A stretch of DNA of 64,000 nt from Microbacterium sp. Root553 (lineage in GTDB: Bacteria; Actinomycetota; Actinomycetes; Actinomycetales; Microbacteriaceae). Below the pieces are notes generated by a model. It was given only the letters and a program-made list of their open reading frames with translations. It was not told the origin of the DNA and did no database searches. The stretch is taken from NCBI RefSeq assembly GCF_001426995.1, contig NZ_LMFY01000001.1, positions 1,253,973 to 1,317,972 of the forward strand, in the 5' to 3' direction. The position numbers and the translations under genes were made by a program. Positions 59,486 through 64,000 of the stretch are shown piece after piece. Each line of letters starts with the position of its first letter. The first letter of the stretch is position 1.

Positions 59486-59536
59486 GGGCTGACAGTGCCT
59501 GATTCCGGGTCGGAACAGCGCTGGACGTGGCGCATG

Positions 59537-59610
59537 TGGAGGGGCTGACGGGAATCGAACCCGCGCTATCTGCTTGGGAAGCAGAAGTTCTGCCATTGAA
59601 CTACAGCCCC
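59537..59610 (-). tRNA. tRNA-Gly (CCC)
   Basis: A complete cloverleaf on the minus strand: the acceptor GGGGCTG pairs with CAGCCCC, the D arm is GTTC/GAAC, the anticodon stem TCTGC/GCAGA encloses loop TTCCCAA with anticodon CCC, and the T arm GCGGG-TTCGATT-CCCGT follows. Discriminator U and an encoded CCA follow. It is 74 nt including CCA. It reads GGG glycine codons. Confidence 0.97.
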
Positions 59611-59702
59611 GCACCTGCATCCGAAGAGCAGGTGACGCCAGCCTACCCGCACGATCCGTCACGACCAAAGTGCGGGACGGGTGTGGCAACTAGGCTGGGG
59701 CC

Positions 59703-60308
59703 GTGCTTCTCAGCGACCGCGACATCAGAGCAGAACTCGCATCCGGCCACATCGGTCTGGATCCGCACGAGCCGGAGATGATCCAGCCGTCGAGCATCGA
59801 CGTGCGCCTGGACCGCTACTTCCGCCTCTTCGACAACCACAAGTATCCGTTCATCGATCCCTCGGTCGATCAGCCGGAGCTCACGCGGTTGATCGAGGTC
59901 GACCCCGACGAGCCGTTCATCCTGCACCCGGGCGAGTTCGCCCTCGGCGCGACCTTCGAGCAGGTCTCGCTCGCAGATGACATCGCGGCACGCCTCGAGG
60001 GCAAGTCGTCGCTGGGGCGGCTGGGCCTCATCACCCACTCGACCGCAGGATTCATCGATCCGGGATTCACCGGCCACGTCACGCTGGAGCTCGCGAACGT
60101 CGCCACGTTGCCGATCAAGCTGTGGCCCGGCATGAAGATCGGCCAGCTGTGCTTCTTCCGGCTGACCTCGCCGGCCGAGAACCCCTACGGATCCGGCCCC
60201 TACGGCAACCGTTACCAGGGACAGCGCGGACCCACGGCATCCCGCTCGTTCCAGAACTTCCACAAGACCGACGTCGGGACGACCGACGTCGGAGCCGTAG
60301 GAGGCTGA
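59703..60308 (+). CDS. dcd: dCTP deaminase
   Basis: A 201-residue trimeric enzyme of the dUTPase fold, converting dCTP to dUTP (and in the bifunctional actinobacterial form, on to dUMP). Conserved parts: [36 protein letters not shown] with the catalytic Glu in the preceding [17 protein letters not shown], and the nucleotide-binding C-terminus with [21 protein letters not shown] is 6 nt before the GTG, so the gene is leaderless. The tRNA-Gly next to dcd is a common actinobacterial arrangement. Confidence 0.96.
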   Translation: MLLSDRDIRAELASGHIGLDPHEPEMIQPSSIDVRLDRYFRLFDNHKYPFIDPSVDQPELTRLIEVDPDEPFILHPGEFALGATFEQVSLADDIAARLEGKSSLGRLGLITHSTAGFIDPGFTGHVTLELANVATLPIKLWPGMKIGQLCFFRLTSPAENPYGSGPYGNRYQGQRGPTASRSFQNFHKTDVGTTDVGAVGG

Positions 60309-60309
60309 C

Positions 60310-60828
60310 ATGAGCGGCGACGACAGCGACCGGCAGATTCCGATGGACCCGCGGGATGCTGTCGTCCCGCCGCCGCCCGCGGAGGGCGCGGTTCCGGATG
60401 TCGTGATCCCGCCGCCTCCGCCGGAGTCGTCTGTTCCGGATGTCGTGATCCCGCCGCCTCCGCCGGAGTCGTCCGTTCCGGATGTGGTGATCCCGCCGCC
60501 TCCGCCGGAGTCGTCTGTTCCGGATGTCGTGATCCCGCCGCCCCCTCCGGAGGCGATGCTTCCCGCGACCCGCAGGTCGCGGCCGAAGCCGGCGATCCTC
60601 ACCGGCGACCAGCCTGCTCCGGTCGCGGACGACTGGGCGCAGCCGTCGGTGGCTCCCGAGGTCCCGACATCCGGCGGATATCGTGCGCTGACCTTCGTGA
60701 TCTTCGCTTTCCTGGTGGTCATCCTGGTCGCGGCGATCGTCGGCGCGATCTACCTCGGCACGACGACCTTCGGGATGTCGGCCGGTGTCGGGCCCGCGCT
60801 CTCCGCCGCCGCGCCCTGGCTCGGGTGA
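60310..60828 (+). CDS. Proline-repeat membrane protein
   Basis: A 172-residue protein. Residues about 15-83 are four copies of a 14-residue unit (core VVIPPPPPESSVPD), giving an extended polyproline-rich cytoplasmic region. A polar linker leads to a membrane segment near 130-152 and a short hydrophobic outer tail. It starts 1 nt after the dcd stop, so both are co-transcribed. Polyproline tracts often dock partner proteins; function unknown. Confidence 0.8.
   Translation: MSGDDSDRQIPMDPRDAVVPPPPAEGAVPDVVIPPPPPESSVPDVVIPPPPPESSVPDVVIPPPPPESSVPDVVIPPPPPEAMLPATRRSRPKPAILTGDQPAPVADDWAQPSVAPEVPTSGGYRALTFVIFAFLVVILVAAIVGAIYLGTTTFGMSAGVGPALSAAAPWLG
60391..60555. repeat. 42-bp tandem repeat (4 copies) in coding sequence
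   Basis: Copies start at 60391, 60433, 60475 and 60517 with few base changes, each encoding a 14-residue unit. The length is a multiple of three, so copy-number change keeps the frame. Confidence 0.95.
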
Positions 60829-60924
60829 CCTGGTCCGGCGTCGAGATGGTGCTGATGTCCTGCCATGGACGATCGGCCGGATGCCGGGTGCGCGCGTTCG
60901 ACGGATGGATGCAGACGCAGCAAG

Positions 60925-60952
60925 GCCCCGCCTGACCGGGGTCAGGCGGGGC
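60925..60952. terminator. Bidirectional hairpin between convergent genes
   Basis: A perfect 12-bp stem (60925-60936 with 60941-60952) with loop CGGG. It lies between the proline-repeat gene (+) and the His/Gly-rich MarR-like gene (-) and could terminate both. Confidence 0.75.
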
Positions 60953-60972
60953 ACTCCTGTGAACGGATGCGG

Positions 60973-61800
60973 TCAGGCGTCGCGACCTCGGGAGAACCCG
61001 GCGTCGAAGCCGCGCTCGTAGGCGTGCTGCGCCGCGCCGGCGGTGCGGTGGTCACCGCGGTTGTGGCCGTGATCAGGACCGAAGCCGTGGCCGCGGTGGT
61101 CGCCGTGCCCGTGGCCGCCGCGCTCGTGGCCGCCGCGCTCGTCGGTGAGGCGGTCGTGCCCGCGGTGTCCGTGGTGCGCGCAGGTGCGGCCGGCGGAGTC
61201 CGAGTCGGCGCCGAACTCGGCATCCGCACCGTGCTCATGCCCGTACTCGCGACCCTGACCGAAGTCCGAGCCGACGTCGCGACCGGGTCCGAACGGGCGG
61301 CCGTGGCGACGGCCGAAGCCGGGACCGAAGCCGTGCCCGCGTCCGAACCTGCGAGGTTCGAAGCCGCGGCGACGGCCGCGTCCTCGGGGGAGCGGAGTCT
61401 CCTCGTCCCAGCCGAACGCGCGAGCGATCTGCTCGAGTGTGGCGAGGGTGGTGTCGAGGTCGTCGGGTGAGACGGCGTCGGTGACCTTGGCGCGGATGCC
61501 GTCGACGATGCCGAGGAGGCGTTCCTTGGCTGCGCGACCGTCGGAGGTGAGCGTCCAGCCGTCGCCGTCGGCGACGACCCATCCGCGCTCCACGAGATCG
61601 TGCAGTTTGTGGGCGTTCAGCGTGCGGCGCGCGGGCACCGAACCGTCGATCACGTTGAGGATCCGCCAGTCGCGGCGGCTCGCCTGCTCGCTCTCGAAGG
61701 CCGAGGCGAACTCGGCGGCCATCAGGCGGTCGACAGCCGTGATCCAGAAGCCGAACGGGCGGGAGGTGCTGTCTGTGTTCTGAGTGTCAGAGGTGTTCAT
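60973..61800 (-). CDS. MarR-like regulator with long His/Gly/Arg/Asp-rich tail
   Basis: A 275-residue protein. Residues about 15-130 form a winged helix like MarR/PadR (RDWRILNVIDG, then NAHKLHDLVERGW and the wing DGDGWTLTSDG). Residues about 138-262 are a disordered tail rich in His, Gly, Arg and Asp (for example GGHERGGHGHGDHRGHG), able to bind metal ions or self-associate. Ribosome site AAGGA precedes the ATG. It is divergent from another MarR protein with a His-rich region, and the two share a promoter region with a perfect dyad. The signal it senses is unknown. Confidence 0.8.
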   Translation of the reverse strand: MNTSDTQNTDSTSRPFGFWITAVDRLMAAEFASAFESEQASRRDWRILNVIDGSVPARRTLNAHKLHDLVERGWVVADGDGWTLTSDGRAAKERLLGIVDGIRAKVTDAVSPDDLDTTLATLEQIARAFGWDEETPLPRGRGRRRGFEPRRFGRGHGFGPGFGRRHGRPFGPGRDVGSDFGQGREYGHEHGADAEFGADSDSAGRTCAHHGHRGHDRLTDERGGHERGGHGHGDHRGHGFGPDHGHNRGDHRTAGAAQHAYERGFDAGFSRGRDA

Positions 61801-61859
61801 GGGATGAGTCCTTAGATGTCATTGAGCATGTGCTTGTCACTATGCATGTATATGTAGTG

Positions 61860-61899
61860 TGACATGCAGTTCGGATGCATGTCAAGTCGCATGTAAAAT
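61860..61899 (+). promoter_or_regulatory. Perfect 9-bp inverted repeat and leaderless promoter
   Basis: TGACATGCA (61860-61868), a 7-nt spacer and TGCATGTCA (61876-61884) form a perfect dyad. TAAAAT (61894-61899) follows, 6 nt before the GTG of the next gene. The dyad covers the -35 region, as for a MarR operator. Further TGCATGT and ATGCATGT words at 61842-61850 suggest extra half-sites toward the divergent gene. Confidence 0.75.
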
Positions 61900-61905
61900 C
61901 GACGG

Positions 61906-62466
61906 GTGAGCGCCGAAGAGAACGACCCCGCCGAGGCCATCGCCCGCGCCCTGTCCCGCCTGCGCGGACGTCGTCCGGGCGAACGCGGTCGAGGCCCCCG
62001 CGGGATGGGTGCGACGCGCGGGTGGCACGGTGGCCCGCATCCCGACCACTTCGAGCAAGGCGTGCACGATCACGGTCGCTCGGGACATCCCGGCATGCCG
62101 CCGTGGATGAACGATCCGTCCGGGCGCTTCGGGGGACCGGCTCGGATGCGGATGCTCGAGGCGCTCGCCGCGGCATCCGCACCGCTGAGCGTGAGCGACC
62201 TCGGCGCGGCGATCGGTGTCGATCAGCCGCGCGCCTCGCGGCTCGTGCAACAGGGGGTCGCGCACGGGTTCGTGCGGCGCGAGGCGGATCCGGACGACGC
62301 GCGACGCACGCGCATCGCGCTCACGGACGAGGGGCGCACGGCTGCGCGCGGAATGAGGGGGGAGCGGCGCGAGGCTCTCGGCAAGGCGCTCGCGGCGTTC
62401 ACCGCGGACGAGCGGGAGCAGCTCGCGATGCTGTTGAACAAGCTCGCCGACAACTGGGAGAGCTGA
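61906..62466 (+). CDS. MarR-family regulator with Gly/His-rich N-terminus
   Basis: A 186-residue protein. The N-terminal 75 residues are Arg/Gly/His-rich (GPRGMGATRGWHGGPHPDHF), unusual for the family. The winged helix (about 78-165) shows LSVSDLGAAIGVDQPRASRLV and the wing READPDDARRTRIALTDEG. The GTG start directly follows a -10 box (leaderless). It likely binds the dyad at 61860 and controls itself and the divergent His-rich partner. The His residues hint at a metal ligand or signal. Confidence 0.86.
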   Translation: MSAEENDPAEAIARALSRLRGRRPGERGRGPRGMGATRGWHGGPHPDHFEQGVHDHGRSGHPGMPPWMNDPSGRFGGPARMRMLEALAAASAPLSVSDLGAAIGVDQPRASRLVQQGVAHGFVRREADPDDARRTRIALTDEGRTAARGMRGERREALGKALAAFTADEREQLAMLLNKLADNWES

Positions 62467-62562
62467 GCGCTCGATCCGGCGCCGGAGCCGCGGCCTGGGC
62501 GAGGGCGGTCTGGATCGTTGGAGACCTGTGCCGGGGGCGACGTGCAGCGTTCGTGATCGGCA

Positions 62563-62591
62563 TTCCGGAAAGCTGCTGCGGTGTTCCGGAA
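62563..62591. promoter_or_regulatory. Twin TTCCGGAA palindromes before the HNH gene
   Basis: Two perfect 8-bp palindromes at 62563-62570 and 62584-62591, 21 bp (two helical turns) apart, lie in the 198-nt gap before the DUF222-HNH gene. Helical phasing suggests a dimeric regulator could bind both. The -10-like TTGTAT (62654-62659) is further downstream. Confidence 0.4.
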
Positions 62592-62664
62592 TATGCTTCT
62601 GATCTGGCCGAAAAGTGCTCGAATCAGTGGTTCGAATGTCGGTGGCCGCGGGTTGTATGGGGGC

Positions 62665-63963
62665 ATGCCATCCCGCACTCGCAGCCTTGTCGATCAGGTC
62701 GTCGCCGACCTCGATCGGGTGCTGTCCGATGACGCGCTCGCGGGATTGTCCGACGCGGAACGGGTCGAGGTCCTGCAGGCGGCCGGAGCAGCGTTCCGGC
62801 GCGTCGAGGCCGTCGTGGTCGAGACGATCGCCAGTGGTGATGCGATCGACTTCCCGCATTCCACCGGATGCCGCACGCAGAACGAACTGCTCCAGCGCAC
62901 CCTGCTGACAGACATGCGCGGAGCGACGCGCGTCGGGGCTGCCGTCGACCTGGTTCGACGGGATGTGAACCTGGTGTCCGGCGATCGGCTGCCCGCGCGG
63001 TGGCCGGCGCTGCGAGAGGCGATGCTCGACGGCGCGCTCAGCATCGCGGGGATGCTCGCCGCGACCGAGCCGCTCGAGAAGGTGTCGCACCGCATCAGCG
63101 TCGATGATCGGCTCGACGCCGACATCTGCCTCGCGCGTGCGGCGCGAGGCATCAGACCCGACCCCGAGGCCGGCCCAGACGATGAGGTTCAGGGCCCGGC
63201 ACCCACGATCGACGAGCTGAAGCTCCTTGCAGAGACGCTGGCCGTGCTGCTCGACCCCGATGGAGACGAGCCCGGCGATGAGCCTGCGCGTCGTCGGGGC
63301 ATCACCCTCGGCCAGGTGCGCGATGGGCTGCGTTCCATCAAGGGATATCTGACGCCCGATGTCGCCGCGCAGTTCGAGCTGATCCTCGATGCGATGAACA
63401 ACCCCAAGGGCGACGGCCCGCCTCTGCCGGGTGTGGTGTTCACTGTCGATTCTGACGACGGCGATGCTGACGACGGCGATGCTGTAGACGGCGATGCTGA
63501 AGACGGCGATGCTGAAGAGGACCCGTACAACTCCGATCCGCGCTGCGTCATCGACGACCGCACGCCCGCACAGAAGCGACATGACGCGCTCGCCGCGGCA
63601 TTGGCGATCGCTGCCCGTCACCGAGACATGCCCACCCTCGGTGGCGCCGCACCGGTCCTGGTGGTGACGGTCGATGCGAACGACCTCGCCGAGGGCACCG
63701 GGCGCGCGAGCATCGGCGGCGCCTGGGGACAGCTGCCCGTGAGCGTCGCTGCCCATGTCGGGTGCTCGGGGACGATTCAGCGGGTGATGTTCGATGAGGG
63801 GCGGATCATTGCGATCACGACCACCGATCGGGTCTTCACGGTGCATCAACGGCGGGCGATCATCGCTCGCGACAAGGAATGTCTGATCCCGGGGGGTCAT
63901 GTTCCGGCGTCATGGTGTGAGATTCATCACGTGATCGAGCACGCGAAGGGTGGCGCTTCGTGA
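62665..63963 (+). CDS. DUF222-HNH endonuclease-like protein, truncated within the HNH domain
   Basis: A 432-residue product of the DUF222-HNH family, widespread in actinobacteria. The DUF222 domain covers about 20-320, interrupted by an Asp-rich 15-bp repeat tract (copies at 63457, 63472, 63487 and 63502). The HNH half begins with CLIPGG and CEIHHVIEHAKGG near the end, but a stop follows at once, so the second Asn/His part is missing. The sequence after the stop does not resemble the missing part in other frames. The ATG at 62665 follows TTGTAT closely, so it may be leaderless. Possible recent truncation. Confidence 0.8.
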   Translation: MPSRTRSLVDQVVADLDRVLSDDALAGLSDAERVEVLQAAGAAFRRVEAVVVETIASGDAIDFPHSTGCRTQNELLQRTLLTDMRGATRVGAAVDLVRRDVNLVSGDRLPARWPALREAMLDGALSIAGMLAATEPLEKVSHRISVDDRLDADICLARAARGIRPDPEAGPDDEVQGPAPTIDELKLLAETLAVLLDPDGDEPGDEPARRRGITLGQVRDGLRSIKGYLTPDVAAQFELILDAMNNPKGDGPPLPGVVFTVDSDDGDADDGDAVDGDAEDGDAEEDPYNSDPRCVIDDRTPAQKRHDALAAALAIAARHRDMPTLGGAAPVLVVTVDANDLAEGTGRASIGGAWGQLPVSVAAHVGCSGTIQRVMFDEGRIIAITTTDRVFTVHQRRAIIARDKECLIPGGHVPASWCEIHHVIEHAKGGAS

Positions 63964-64000
63964 ATGTCGGCCGCGGCAGCAGCGTGGACGAAACCGCGTT

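Noticed and set aside
59537..59702. tRNA-Gly as an integration (att) site
   Set aside because: No integrase, no repeated tRNA 3' end and no foreign genes nearby; dcd beside it is a core gene.
62619..62635. LexA/SOS box before the DUF222-HNH gene
   Set aside because: TCGAA and TTCGA are separated by 7 nt. The actinobacterial SOS box needs 6 and a C/G pair inside, so the match fails on spacing.

Overview
The window is high-GC (about 70%) actinobacterial chromosome. Microbacteriaceae-like proteins, many genes whose -10 box lies only 6-7 nt before the start codon (leaderless transcripts), ROK/LacI-controlled sugar ABC importers without ATPases and a DUF222-HNH gene suggest Microbacterium or a close relative. 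No prophage, insertion sequence, integrase or CRISPR array was seen. The first 1.6 kb is less GC-rich and less recognisable and may be accessory DNA.

Layout. 1-5.8 kb: unknown membrane protein pair, EamA exporter with divergent LysR regulator, 2H phosphoesterase, ROK regulator. 5.8-10.9 kb: alpha-glucoside (maltose-type) importer and GH13 glucosidase. 11.2-16.2 kb: zinc locus (Zur box, znuA, znuC, znuB, zur, COG0701 permease, TIGR03943 protein). 16.2-18.9 kb: repeat-rich membrane protein and 3-methyladenine glycosylase. 18.8-27.4 kb: LacI regulator, GH42 beta-galactosidase, second importer, GH36 alpha-galactosidase. 27.4-28.4 kb: structured leader and zinc-free ribosomal proteins L28, L33, S14. 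28.4-31.2 kb: three clusters of an intergenic repeat around an XRE membrane regulator and an AbiEi/DUF559 protein, then HU. 31.2-41.7 kb: CopD-CtaG protein, PIF1-like helicase, heme oxygenase and DUF2470 protein, degenerate serine hydrolase, CorA, APC permease. 41.8-44.7 kb: GPP34, DeoR regulator with divergent DUF4406 protein, SDR. 44.8-47.8 kb: Asp23/Gls24 envelope-stress operon ending in CsbD. 47.8-59.5 kb: HD protein, SGNH lipoprotein, DUF1295 protein, acyl-CoA ligase, HTH/Clp_N-SRPBCC pair, FAD oxidoreductase, TetR with divergent MDR reductase, AraC regulator. 59.5-64 kb: tRNA-Gly(CCC), dcd, proline-repeat membrane protein, divergent MarR-type pair with His/Gly-rich regions, and a DUF222-HNH gene that loses its HNH end near the window edge.

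How the genes work together. Both sugar loci follow one plan: regulator, lipoprotein binding protein, two permeases and a cytoplasmic glycosidase, with the ATPase presumably supplied from elsewhere. Metal control is also visible: a Zur-box-like site before znuA, an iron-box-like site before heme oxygenase, and ribosomal paralogues that need no zinc.

The most unusual signals are repeats in odd places and small regulatory structures. Two identical 69-bp palindromes sit in frame inside one gene. Tandem repeats span the stop codons of several unrelated genes. The L28 leader has mutually exclusive helices. The HTH plus Clp_N-SRPBCC unit has twin operators. The His-rich MarR pair has a perfect inverted repeat over a leaderless promoter.
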